From: Streptomyces niger
Lineage (GTDB): Bacteria; Actinomycetota; Actinomycetes; Streptomycetales; Streptomycetaceae
DNA length: 64,000 nt
Reading direction: 5' to 3'
NCBI RefSeq assembly: GCF_000718305.1
Contig: NZ_JOFQ01000001.1
Location: 620,001-684,000, forward strand
Under the pieces are notes generated by a model. The model saw only the letters and a list, made by a program, of their open reading frames with translations, had not been told where the DNA came from and did no database searches. Made by a program: the position numbers and the translations under genes. Below are positions 25,570 to 33,750 of the stretch, piece after piece; position 1 is the stretch's first letter; every line of letters begins with the position of its first letter.

Positions 25570-26339
25570 CGCGCCACCATCCCCGCGGAGAGGTCGATGT
25601 CGGCGCCGCACAGGCCCGGCATGCGCAGCATCGCCGTCACGGCGGCCCCCACCTCTTCCTCGGTGACCATCCGGCCGAGCGCCGACCGGGACACGAAGGC
25701 CGCTTCCGCCTCCTCGTAGCTGCTGCCGGTGCGCTCCGCCTCCAGGCGGAAGTTGCGTGCCATCCGCGGGCCGGACACCGGGCCGGGCGAGAGCGAGTTC
25801 ACCGTGACGCCCAGCGGTCCCACCTCGCCCGCCAGTGTGGTGGTGAGGCCGATGACCGCCATCTTGGACGCGCAGTAGGGGGTGCGGCGCAGCAACGGCC
25901 GCTTCCCCGACACCGAAGCGATGTTGATGACGTCGCCCGCGCCGCGCGCCGTCATGGCGGGCAGGAAGGCCTGGCACATCAGGAACACACCGCGGACGTT
26001 CACGGCGAAGACCTCGTCCCAGTCGTCCGCCGTGATGTCGGTCAGCGGGGCCACCGGTCCCGCGATGCCGGCGTTGTTGACGAGAACGGAGATCTCCTCA
26101 CCGGCGAGGCTGTCGGCGAGCGCGGTCACCTCGGCCGGGTCGGACACGTCGCAGACGCGGTGGGAGACGCCGGGGCCGAGCCGCGTTGCCGTCTCCTTCA
26201 GGTTGCGTTCGTTGCGGCCGGTGATCACGACCCGTGCGCCGTCCGTCAGCAGGGCGCTGGTGATGGCGGCTCCCAGCCCGCTGCCCCCGCCGCTGACGAG
26301 TGCGGTACGCCCGGCCAGCGGCGCCGTTCCGCCCGTCAT
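25566..26339 (-). CDS. Short-chain dehydrogenase/reductase
   Basis: 257 residues, classical SDR. The cofactor motif is SGGGSGLGAAI and NNAG is intact. The active site is Ser in NIASVSG with Tyr/Lys in PYCASK. The SPGPVSGPRM loop closes the substrate pocket. Lack of an acidic residue right after strand 2 (TGRNERN) favours NADP(H). It likely oxidises or reduces a hydroxy/keto intermediate in the operon's pathway. GGAGGTG precedes the ATG, and that ATG overlaps the stop of a 34-codon upstream frame. Confidence 0.88.
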   Translation of the reverse strand: MTGGTAPLAGRTALVSGGGSGLGAAITSALLTDGARVVITGRNERNLKETATRLGPGVSHRVCDVSDPAEVTALADSLAGEEISVLVNNAGIAGPVAPLTDITADDWDEVFAVNVRGVFLMCQAFLPAMTARGAGDVINIASVSGKRPLLRRTPYCASKMAVIGLTTTLAGEVGPLGVTVNSLSPGPVSGPRMARNFRLEAERTGSSYEEAEAAFVSRSALGRMVTEEEVGAAVTAMLRMPGLCGADIDLSAGMVAR

Positions 26340-26440
26340 ACGGCACCTCCGGTGTCCCGTGTCGGGCGACCGTTGCCGGGCTCCGCGCTGCCGACGCGCG
26401 TCGCATCGACGAGTTCGGGGGGTGGTGGACATCGCAGCAT
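26336..26440 (-). CDS. Candidate 34-residue leader or small protein
   Basis: An ATG at 26438-26440 preceded by GAGGAGAG at ideal spacing opens a 34-codon frame starting MLRCPPPPELVDATRV. It ends in a TGA that overlaps the SDR start as ATGA. The placement is that of a translational coupler; the Cys and four consecutive prolines are unusual. No homologue is recognised. It may be only a leader that lets ribosomes reach the SDR gene, or a real small protein. Confidence 0.4.
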   Translation of the reverse strand: MLRCPPPPELVDATRVGSAEPGNGRPTRDTGGAV

Positions 26441-26543
26441 GGTGACTCTCCTCGGAAGGGTGCCGGAGGGGGTGGAAGGGTGTGGGAGGGGGTGGGAGCG
26501 GACGAGCGGTGGTGAGAGAGTTCGGGCGGGGGTGAGTGGGTGT
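26441..26543 (-). promoter_or_regulatory. C-rich, G-poor transcript segment (rut-like)
   Basis: In the transcribed (minus) sense this ~100-base gap after the hydrolase gene is strongly C-rich and very G-poor, unlike the flanking coding sequence. That composition is characteristic of Rho-utilisation sites, so it may attenuate transcription between the hydrolase and SDR genes. No hairpin is seen. Confidence 0.35.
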
Positions 26544-27302
26544 TCAGGTGAGGGGTGGACGCGTACGCGGCGTCGCGCGCGTTTCCTCCGCCGCCGCGAC
26601 CAGGTCGCGTACCGCGGTGGCGACGGGCCCCGGTTCCTGAACGGGGAGCAGGTGGCCGGCGCCGGGGACCTCGGTCAGCCGGGCGTGCGGTACGGCGTCG
26701 GCGATCGCACGGTGGAAGTCCGGCGGGCACAACGCGTCCCGCGTGCCGTACAGGACGGTCACGGGGCAGCGGACGGTGCGCAGTGTGTCCTGCGCGTCGG
26801 TGCGGGTCGCCTGGGCGGCGAGCTGGGCGCGGGCGGCGACCGGGCCGACCCTGCGGGCCATGTCCCGGTAGCGGCGGGCCGGTTCGCGTGGCGGGTCGGG
26901 CACATCGAACATGCCGGGCAGGGTCCGCTCCACGACCTCCTCGAAGCGGCCCTCGGCGATCAGCCCGTCCATGGCGCGCCAGGCGGCGTACTGCTCCGGG
27001 CGCGGCGCCCCCGCGTTGGTCGACATCGCGCAGAACCCCGCGACCCGTCCGGGCGCTCGGCGCAGTACCTCGAAGCCGACGATCGCCCCGAGGCTGAGCC
27101 CCACGAGGACGAAGGGGCCGGGGACCGCCGACAGGACGTCGTCGGCCTGCCGGCCGATGTCGGGCCGGGTCAGCGCGACCTGCCGGACCCGGTGGTGTGC
27201 GGGGAACGCCACGCCGGACCAGAGGTCGTGGTCGCACAGCATGCCGGGGACCACCACCAGCGGCAGCGGGCCGGGCGCCGCGTCCGGAGCTGCGGTGGAC
27301 AT
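26544..27302 (-). CDS. Alpha/beta hydrolase (enol-lactonase/MhpC-like)
   Basis: 252 residues. Oxyanion region VVVPGMLCDHDLW, nucleophile elbow GLSLG (Ser), acid in LYGTRDALCPP and His in GAGHLLPVQEP complete a Ser-Asp-His triad. Size and cap suit PcaD-like enol-lactonases or meta-cleavage product hydrolases. Its ATG shares one base with the stop of the bicupin gene (TGATG), so it is coupled to it. It fits a ring-cleavage dioxygenase followed by hydrolase and aldolase. The C-terminal tail is Pro/Thr-rich. Confidence 0.85.
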   Translation of the reverse strand: MSTAAPDAAPGPLPLVVVPGMLCDHDLWSGVAFPAHHRVRQVALTRPDIGRQADDVLSAVPGPFVLVGLSLGAIVGFEVLRRAPGRVAGFCAMSTNAGAPRPEQYAAWRAMDGLIAEGRFEEVVERTLPGMFDVPDPPREPARRYRDMARRVGPVAARAQLAAQATRTDAQDTLRTVRCPVTVLYGTRDALCPPDFHRAIADAVPHARLTEVPGAGHLLPVQEPGPVATAVRDLVAAAEETRATPRTRPPLT

Positions 27303-28438
27303 CAGCGCCGCGCGGAGCGGGGCAGCAGGGCGTACGGGGCGACGTAGCCGTTGTGGTCGACACCGAGGCCGGCGTCGGCCGCGGCCTTGACGACCTCCTC
27401 GTCCCACTCCAGACGCACCCGGCCGTCGCCGCCGTTGACGATCAGGACGTCGCCCTCGGACTCCCCGACGTTGCGGAGGGTGCGCCAGGCGCCCTCGGGG
27501 ACGGAGAGGATGTCGCGCGGCCCCAGGCGCACCGAGACCGGGTCGGTGCGGTTCAGGGTGACCTCCCAGAGCCCGTCCTTGACGATCAGCGCCTGGGTCT
27601 CGTGCTGGCGGTGCCACGAGACGCCCTGCCCCGGCTCGGCGCGCAGCCAGGCGGCGTTGTGGCCGTGCGGGTTGTGGATCCGCGGCTCCTGGTGCAGGTC
27701 CTCGGTCATGCCGTAGCCGATGACGCAGCTCAGTCGCGCCCCGCCACCCGGCAGCGTGCTGTCGAGGAAGGGGCGGTCGGACCAGACCAGTTCGTCGGAC
27801 GCGGCGACGCGTCGGTTCATCTGCTCGGTGCTGTAGCTGCGCAGCCGGTCGATGTACTCCTGCGCCATCGGCTGGGTCAGCTCGGTGTCGGCGGGCACCT
27901 CGTCGCCGGCGACCGTGTCGATGAGCTTGTTGTCAGCCGTGAGGTACAGGCCGTGGCCCTCCGCTTCGCGCAGCACCGAGGGGCCCCAGATGATGCCGCC
28001 GGTGTTGTCCATGCCGAGGACGGTGAACATCCAGCCGTCGTCCGGTCCGGTGTTGGTGAAGCCGCGGAAGATCCAGGTGGGGATCGAGGCCACGTCGCCG
28101 GCCTTGAGGGTCAGCTCGCCCTCGTCGCCGTCGGCGCCCCAACGCAGCAGGTATTCGCCCTCGGTGCAGATGAACACCTCGGCGGTGTAGTGCAGGTGGA
28201 GGTTGTTGGTGACGCCGTTCGGCATGGCCGCCGCGCCGATCTGGAAGCCGTGCGGGAGGCGGAGGTTGACGTGCTGCCCGGAGGACTGCGAGACCCCGGG
28301 CCCGATCATCGCGTAGTTCTCCTTCCGGTCCGAGCCGGGCGTACGGCAGTCGATGAAGGCCTGGTTGCAGGAGACGAAGTCGCTGCGGCGGATCGTGCGG
28401 CGATCCAGTTCGGCGGTGGTCACGACGACATCGGACAC
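27302..28438 (-). CDS. Bicupin protein, gentisate-dioxygenase-like
   Basis: 378 residues with two cupin barrels. The first holds NNLHLHYTAEVFICTEGEYL, giving metal-binding His/Glu, and the second GVSWHRQHETQALIVKDGLW. This layout matches gentisate/salicylate-type ring-cleavage dioxygenases (about 350-380 residues), in which the N-terminal cupin binds Fe(II). It is the first gene of the operon under the divergent LacI regulator. The GTG start (28436-28438) has AAGGAG 7 bases upstream; no ATG fits better. The substrate is inferred as a hydroxylated aromatic acid. Confidence 0.75.
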   Translation of the reverse strand: MSDVVVTTAELDRRTIRRSDFVSCNQAFIDCRTPGSDRKENYAMIGPGVSQSSGQHVNLRLPHGFQIGAAAMPNGVTNNLHLHYTAEVFICTEGEYLLRWGADGDEGELTLKAGDVASIPTWIFRGFTNTGPDDGWMFTVLGMDNTGGIIWGPSVLREAEGHGLYLTADNKLIDTVAGDEVPADTELTQPMAQEYIDRLRSYSTEQMNRRVAASDELVWSDRPFLDSTLPGGGARLSCVIGYGMTEDLHQEPRIHNPHGHNAAWLRAEPGQGVSWHRQHETQALIVKDGLWEVTLNRTDPVSVRLGPRDILSVPEGAWRTLRNVGESEGDVLIVNGGDGRVRLEWDEEVVKAAADAGLGVDHNGYVAPYALLPRSARR

Positions 28439-28489
28439 GGTCGCTCCTTCTCTCGGAATTCCCCCGAGGTCTCTCGGAAATTGCCGTGG

Positions 28490-28623
28490 AATACGTATGC
28501 ATTGATCTGACAGCTCCGTATCCGGCACTGTCAAGGGGTCGGTGGCGATCGATTGCAGGCGTATGCTGCACAGGAACGGACGCGAGGCCGACTGCCGGGC
28601 CCCGGCGTCTACATACGTATACT
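28490..28623. promoter_or_regulatory. Divergent promoter region with LacI operators
   Basis: AATACGTATGCATTG (28490-28504) lies next to the bicupin start and TACATACGTATACT (28610-28623) next to the lacI start. Both contain the palindrome ATACGTAT. A GCGTATGC variant lies at 28559-28566. The arrangement suits autoregulated, divergent control with possible looping. Confidence 0.65.
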
Positions 28624-28666
28624 CCTGGCCGTACGGGCCGGTGCCGCGGACCAGGCGAGGGGATGA

Positions 28667-29671
28667 GTGCGGGTGGCGATCACGAGTCACGATGTGGCGA
28701 GGCTGGCGGGCGTCTCGCAGGCCACGGTCTCCCGTGCGCTCCGTGACGACCACCGGGTGTCGGCGGCCACCCGCGAGAAGGTCCGGCAGGCGGCGCAGGC
28801 GCTGAACTACTTCCCCAGCGAGGCCGGACGGACCCTGTCCACCCGCGCCACGCGCCGCGTCGGGGTCATCGTCACCGACCTGACGAACCCGTTCTACCCG
28901 CACGTCGTCGCCCCGCTGCACGACGAGCTCCAGGCCCTCGGCTACCGCATGATGCTGATCACCGAGCGGTCCGACGAGGCGGTGGCGGGCGAGAAGCTCC
29001 TGGACCAGTCCCTGGACGGGGTGGTCCTGGCGACCGCGACCACCGAGTCCCGGCTGCCGGCCCAGCTGGACCGCCGCGACATCCCCTACGTGTTCCTCAA
29101 CCGCGACACCGGGCAGCCGGGCGACTACGCGTCCGTCGTGGACAACGAAGGCGGCGGCCGGCTGGTGGCCGGGGTACTCGCCGAGCTGGGGCACCGCCGC
29201 ATCGCCGGCATCTTCGGCTCGCCCAACACGACCACCGGCCGGGACCGCGAGCTCGGCTTCCGCCTGGCGCTGGCCGAGGCGGGCATCGGCCTGCCGGACA
29301 GCCGGGTCGTCCGCGGTGCCTTCGAGTACGCGACGGGGTACGACGCGCTCCCCCGGCTGCTGGCCGCCGACGAGCCGCCCACCGCCGTCTTCTGCGGCAA
29401 CGACGTGGTCGCCATCGGCGCGCTGAACGCGGCCATCGCGGCCGGGCTGCGGGTGCCGGACGACCTGACGGTGATCGGCTTCGACGACCTGCCGATGGCC
29501 GACTGGGAGGTGTTCCGTCTGACCACCGTCCGCCACGACCTGCGGGAACTGGCCCGCCAGGCAGCCCGTCTGCTGGTGCGCCGGATCACCGGGGAGGCCG
29601 ATCCGGCCGGCGAACGCCTCGTCCTGCCGACCGAATTCGTACCCCGGGCCACACACGCGCGCCTGCACTGA
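28667..29671 (+). CDS. LacI-family transcriptional regulator
   Basis: 334 residues. The N-terminal LacI helix-turn-helix is TSHDVARLAGVSQATVSRAL with the hinge NYFPSEAGRTLSTRATRRVG, followed by a periplasmic-binding-protein-like effector domain with LTNPFYPHVVAPLHDE and PTAVFCGNDVVAIGALNA. It is divergent from the bicupin operon. The start is GTG 28667, 4 bases after GAGGGG, or GTG 28673 at a better 10-base spacing. It probably represses the cluster until a pathway compound binds; LacI control of aromatic-type genes is less usual than GntR or IclR control. Confidence 0.9.
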   Translation: MRVAITSHDVARLAGVSQATVSRALRDDHRVSAATREKVRQAAQALNYFPSEAGRTLSTRATRRVGVIVTDLTNPFYPHVVAPLHDELQALGYRMMLITERSDEAVAGEKLLDQSLDGVVLATATTESRLPAQLDRRDIPYVFLNRDTGQPGDYASVVDNEGGGRLVAGVLAELGHRRIAGIFGSPNTTTGRDRELGFRLALAEAGIGLPDSRVVRGAFEYATGYDALPRLLAADEPPTAVFCGNDVVAIGALNAAIAAGLRVPDDLTVIGFDDLPMADWEVFRLTTVRHDLRELARQAARLLVRRITGEADPAGERLVLPTEFVPRATHARLH

Positions 29672-29695
29672 CCCACCCGCTCGCCGGATCGCCGG

Positions 29696-31186
29696 TCAGC
29701 GTTGCGGTGCGCTCTCGCGCCGGGCGGCCGGGCCGCGGGCGCCGGCGTCCGGTGGCTCCGTACCGTCGGAGCGGGCCGGCGATTGCGTACCGGCGGAGTG
29801 GCCGGTGCCGGAGCCGCTGCCGTACTTGCGCTGGAGCCGCAGGCCCACGGTGACGAGGACCGCGGCCAGGCCGAACGTAAGCCAGAGTTCGAGGCGGTGT
29901 CCGGGCAGGATCGCCATCAGGACCAGCACGCCCGCGATGAAGACGATCGTCGCCACGGTGAGGTACGGGAAGAGCCACATCCGCACTTCGGCGGGTTCCT
30001 GCCGGCGGCGCCGGGTGGCGTACTGGGTGACCGCGATGACCAGGTACATCATCAGCGCGATCGCTCCGCTGGACGCCAGCAGGTACGTGAAGACCTGCGG
30101 CATCAGGTAGTTGGCGAGGACCGCGACGATGCCGACGACGGTGGACGCGGCGACCGCGTTGCGGGGCACGCCACCGCGCGAGACGACCGCGAAGGCCGTC
30201 GGTGCGTCCTTGCGCCGCGCGAGGGAGAAGGCCATGCGGGAGGCGGTGTAGATGGCCGAGTTCAGGCAGCTGCACACCGCGATGACGACCACCACGTCCA
30301 TGATCTGGCGTGCGCCCGGGACGTTCATGCGCTCCAGGACGGCCTGGTAGGAGCCGGCGGCCAGCCCTTCGGCGTTCCACGGCACCAGGCTGACCACGAG
30401 GAAGATCGAGCCGAGGTAGAAGAGCCCGAGCCGCCACACGACGGCCTTGACGGCCTTCTTGATGTTCTTCTTCGGGTCCTCCGACTCGGCCGCCGCGATG
30501 GTGACGATCTCGCTGCCCTGGAAGCTGAACATCGCGGTGAGCAGGGCGGCGAGCACGGCGATGCCGCCCTTGGGCGCGAAGCCGCCGTTGCTCCAGAGGT
30601 TCGACACGCCGCTGGTTCCCGAGCCGGGCAGCACGCCGAAGACCGCGAGGAGGCCGAGGACGAGGAAGCCCACGATCGCGATGACCTTCAGCAGCGCGAA
30701 CCAGTACTCGAACTCGCCGTAGTTCCGGACGGCGAGCAGGTTGGTGCCCGCCAGTACGGCGATGACCGCGAAGGTGGGGAGCCAGCTGGGCACGCCGGTC
30801 ATGCCGCCGAGCACCTCACCCGCGGCGATGGCCTCGATGGGGATGACCAGGACGTAGAACCACCAGTAGAGCCAGCCGATGGAAAATCCGGCCCAGCGGC
30901 CCAGGGCCCGGTCGGCGTAGGTGGAGAAGGAGCCGGTGTCGGGGTTGGCCACGGCCATCTCGCCGAGCATCTGCATGACCAGGACCACCAGCGCGGCGGC
31001 GGCCAGGAACGCGAGGATGACGGCGGGGCCCGCGGTGGCGACGGCGGTGGACGAGCCGACGAACAGGCCGGCTCCGATCACACCGCCGATCGAGATCATC
31101 GTGATCTGGCGGCCCTTGAGTCCCTGGGTGAGCTGCGCTCCGCCGGGGCTGCCGGAGGGCGGTGGGACGGGTGACTCGTGTGGCAT
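29696..31186 (-). CDS. APC-family amino acid permease
   Basis: 496 residues with 12 helices. The N-terminal GLKGRQITMISIGGVIGAGLFVG split across helix 1 is the amino acid transporter signature, and GGVPRNAVAAS precedes helix 9. Relatives are GABA-, proline- and aromatic-type permeases (GabP/AnsP-like). The C-terminal 35 residues are a hydrophilic Ser/Gly/Pro tail. It lies 66 bases after the HisD-like gene on the same strand, with a hairpin between them, so it may have its own promoter. It may import the substrate of the HisD/amidohydrolase cluster. Confidence 0.85.
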   Translation of the reverse strand: MPHESPVPPPSGSPGGAQLTQGLKGRQITMISIGGVIGAGLFVGSSTAVATAGPAVILAFLAAAALVVLVMQMLGEMAVANPDTGSFSTYADRALGRWAGFSIGWLYWWFYVLVIPIEAIAAGEVLGGMTGVPSWLPTFAVIAVLAGTNLLAVRNYGEFEYWFALLKVIAIVGFLVLGLLAVFGVLPGSGTSGVSNLWSNGGFAPKGGIAVLAALLTAMFSFQGSEIVTIAAAESEDPKKNIKKAVKAVVWRLGLFYLGSIFLVVSLVPWNAEGLAAGSYQAVLERMNVPGARQIMDVVVVIAVCSCLNSAIYTASRMAFSLARRKDAPTAFAVVSRGGVPRNAVAASTVVGIVAVLANYLMPQVFTYLLASSGAIALMMYLVIAVTQYATRRRRQEPAEVRMWLFPYLTVATIVFIAGVLVLMAILPGHRLELWLTFGLAAVLVTVGLRLQRKYGSGSGTGHSAGTQSPARSDGTEPPDAGARGPAARRESAPQR

Positions 31187-31212
31187 GGGGTGGTCCTCGG
31201 GGAGTGTGACGG

Positions 31213-31244
31213 GCCCCGCCTCCCGGAAGCCGTGGAGGCGGGGC
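31213..31244. terminator. Hairpin between HisD-like and permease genes
   Basis: 11-bp perfect stem (31213-31223 with 31234-31244) and a 10-base loop, 8 bases beyond the stop of the HisD-like gene. Confidence 0.65.
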
Positions 31245-31252
31245 GGACGAGG

Positions 31253-32614
31253 CTACAGCTGCTCGCGCAGGGCCTCCGGGACGGAGTCGAAGGCACCCGA
31301 GTGCCGGCCGATCTCGTCGATGCGCAGGGTGGCGGTGGCGCCGTGCGCCGCCAGGCCCTCGAATGCGGAGATCCGCTCGACGGCCGGGGCCAGCGCTGCC
31401 GTGCCCTCCTTGGCGGCGCGCTGGTAGGTCAGCGGCTTGAGGAAGCGGGACACCGAGAGCCCGGCGTTGTAGCGGGCCGTCTTGCCGGTCGGCAGGACGT
31501 GGTTGGTGCCGGCGATGCCCTTGTCGGAGTAGGCCACCGTGCTCCAGGGGCCGATGAACAGCGAGCCGTAGTTGGTGAGGTTCCGCAGGTAGAAGTCGTC
31601 GTCCTCGGTCTGGATCTCCAGGTGCTCGGGGCCCAGGACGTCGGCCACGGCGACGGCCTCGTCGGCGTTGCGCACGACGATGACGGAGCCGAAGTCGCGC
31701 CAGGCGGCGCCGGCGATCTCCCGGGTGGTGAGCGTTTCGAGCTGCCGGTCGATCTCGGCGATGACCTTGCGGCCCAGCTCCTCGGACGTGGTGATCAGCG
31801 CGGCCGGGGAGTTCGGTCCGTGCTCGGCCTGGCCGAGCAGGTCGGCGGCGACCCAGGCGGGGTTCGCGGTGTCGTCGGCGAGGACGGCCACCTCGGAAGG
31901 GCCGGCGAGCAGGTCGATGCCGACCTGGCCGAACAGCTGCCGCTTGGCCTCGGTGACGAAGGCGTTGCCGGCGCCGACGAGCATGTCGACGGGGGCCTCG
32001 CCGAGCAGCCCGAAGGCCATCGCGCCCAGCGCCTGTACGCCGCCGACCGCGAAGACCCGGTCGGCCTGGGAGAGGTACGCGCCGTACAGCACTGCGGGGT
32101 GCGCACCGTGCTCTCCCGACGGCGGGGTGCACGCCACGACGGTGGGCACGCCGGCCGCCTTGGCGACGCCGACGGTCATGAAGGCGCTGGCCAGCAGGGG
32201 GAAGCGGCCGGCCGGGAGGTAGCCGCCGACCCGGGTGACCGGGACGTAGCGCTGGCCGCCCCGCACGCCCGGGGCGAGCTCTATCTCGAAGTCGGTCAGG
32301 TGCTCACGCTGGGCGGAGGCGAAGCGGTGCGTCCGCTCGTAGCCCATTTCGAGCGCGGTACGGACGTCGGGCGGCAGCGCGTCGCCGGACTTCTTCAGCT
32401 CGTCGGCGCCGATCTCCAGCTCCCCGGACCAGCCGTCGAGCTCCTCGGCGTAGGCGCGGACGGCGTCGAGGCCCTTGCGCTCGATGGTGGAGAGCATCTC
32501 CGAGACGCGCTCGACGACCTTGGGGTCGCGCTGCGCGGGAGGGCCGTCGACGGCCGGCTTCTTGAGCCACTGGAACGGGGCGAGGGCTTGGGCTTCGTCG
32601 TGCGTGATCTGCAT
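31253..32614 (-). CDS. HisD-family NAD-dependent dehydrogenase
   Basis: 453 residues of the histidinol dehydrogenase family. Conserved parts include VPVTRVGGYLPAGRFPL, VDMLVGAGNAFVTEAKR, DLLAGPSEVAVLADD (with the HisD-type GPSE), EHGPNSPAALIT and GPEHLEIQT. Key zinc-ligand and base positions (Gln in LGQAEH, Glu/His in GPEHLE) are present. HisD oxidises histidinol in four-electron steps; paralogues such as HpsN oxidise other primary alcohols. There are no other his genes here, so a paralogue role with the linked LysR and amidohydrolase genes is likely. Start uncertain: ATG 32614 chosen, ATG 32644 overlaps a dyad. Confidence 0.75.
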   Translation of the reverse strand: MQITHDEAQALAPFQWLKKPAVDGPPAQRDPKVVERVSEMLSTIERKGLDAVRAYAEELDGWSGELEIGADELKKSGDALPPDVRTALEMGYERTHRFASAQREHLTDFEIELAPGVRGGQRYVPVTRVGGYLPAGRFPLLASAFMTVGVAKAAGVPTVVACTPPSGEHGAHPAVLYGAYLSQADRVFAVGGVQALGAMAFGLLGEAPVDMLVGAGNAFVTEAKRQLFGQVGIDLLAGPSEVAVLADDTANPAWVAADLLGQAEHGPNSPAALITTSEELGRKVIAEIDRQLETLTTREIAGAAWRDFGSVIVVRNADEAVAVADVLGPEHLEIQTEDDDFYLRNLTNYGSLFIGPWSTVAYSDKGIAGTNHVLPTGKTARYNAGLSVSRFLKPLTYQRAAKEGTAALAPAVERISAFEGLAAHGATATLRIDEIGRHSGAFDSVPEALREQL

Positions 32615-32641
32615 GTCAGGGACGGTAGAGCGCACACCATC

Positions 32642-32690
32642 CATAGGACCAGAGGAGTGATTCCTGCGCCTCCCACAGGGTTGCCCTATG
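32642..32690. promoter_or_regulatory. Inverted repeat between lysR and the HisD-like gene
   Basis: CATAGG (32642-32647) and CCTATG (32685-32690) form a spaced dyad in the 108-base gap before the HisD-like gene. It could be the binding region for the adjacent LysR protein. The evidence is modest because the arms are short. Confidence 0.35.
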
Positions 32691-32722
32691 CCTCAGCTTG
32701 TCCTGTGCCGTGTGCGGGGTGC

Positions 32723-33634
32723 TCAGCCCTGCACCTCCTCGCGGAGCTCGCGGATGGTGTCCTCCGCGAGGCGGGCGAGCTCGCGGGTGGCCCGGGACAA
32801 CGGGTGCCCGCGCCGCCTGACCAGCGCGATCGTGTCGTACAGCGGCTCGGCGAAGGGCACGGTGTGCAGTCCGGCCGGGAGGCTCGGGCTGTCGATCACC
32901 GCGCGGCTGGCGATCGTGTCGCCCACTCCGGCGGCGGCGAGTTTCAGCGCCGCCTCGACGCGCTCCAGCTCCATCAGCGGTTCCACGCGGACGCCGGCCA
33001 GCTGGGCGCGCTCGGCGATCTGCCGCCGGGTCGGGTCCTCCCATCCGTAGTGGGCGTCGTACAGCACGAGCGGTGCCGCGGCGAAGGCCTCGATGGTGAC
33101 GGGCGCCGCGGCGCGCTCCGGGTCCGCGGTGACGTAGTAGACCTCGTCCCGCATGAGCGGCCGTACGACCAGGCCTTCGTCGTCGATCGGCAGCACCACC
33201 AGGCCCGCCTCGATCTTGCCGGCGGCGACGGCGTGGGCGGTCTCGGCGGAGTTCTGCCCGACGAGGCGTACGCGGACGGCGGGGTACCGGGCGTGGAAGG
33301 TCTGCGCGAGGTTGGCGAGGAGGTAGTAGTCGGCGTTGCGCAGGACGCCGAAGGTGGCGGTGCCGCCGCCCAGCGATCCGAGGGACCGCACCGCCTTCAC
33401 GCCGCCGTCCGCGGCGCGCAGCGTCTCCTGTGCGTACGGCAGCAGCTCGCGCCCGGCCGCGGTGAGGGCGAGCCGGCGGCTGCCGCGGACGAACAGGACG
33501 GCGTCCAGTTCCTCCTCCAGGCGGCGTACCAACTCCGACACGGAGGCCTGCGCGATCTCCATGGCCGCCGCCGCGGCGGTGAAGGAGCCGAGCCGCTCGG
33601 CCTCGGCGAAGGCGCGCAGCTGATTGAGCGTCAT
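32723..33634 (-). CDS. LysR-family transcriptional regulator
   Basis: 303 residues. The N-terminal winged helix is MTLNQLRAFAEAERLGSFTA with recognition helix MEIAQASVSELVRRLEEEL, then a two-lobed effector domain (VGQNSAETAHAVAAGKIEAG, YDAHYGWEDP). It lies between the amidohydrolase and HisD-like genes on the same strand rather than divergently, so it probably belongs to the cluster and activates the HisD/permease part. The ATG at 33632-33634 starts the domain in the usual place; GGTGGG lies upstream. The effector is unknown. Confidence 0.88.
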   Translation of the reverse strand: MTLNQLRAFAEAERLGSFTAAAAAMEIAQASVSELVRRLEEELDAVLFVRGSRRLALTAAGRELLPYAQETLRAADGGVKAVRSLGSLGGGTATFGVLRNADYYLLANLAQTFHARYPAVRVRLVGQNSAETAHAVAAGKIEAGLVVLPIDDEGLVVRPLMRDEVYYVTADPERAAAPVTIEAFAAAPLVLYDAHYGWEDPTRRQIAERAQLAGVRVEPLMELERVEAALKLAAAGVGDTIASRAVIDSPSLPAGLHTVPFAEPLYDTIALVRRRGHPLSRATRELARLAEDTIRELREEVQG

Positions 33635-33750
33635 GCGGTGGCCCACCGGGTACGAGGGGACGGTGCGGTCGGGGCGTACGGAGGTCGGTGGCCGTCCGGG
33701 GTGGCGGGTGCTCCGCAGGGTGTGGCTGTGCGCATGCGCGGCACTATAGG

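Noticed and set aside
31253..32614. Calling the gene hisD of histidine biosynthesis
   Set aside because: There are no his genes nearby and the context is catabolic or specialised; a paralogue is more likely.
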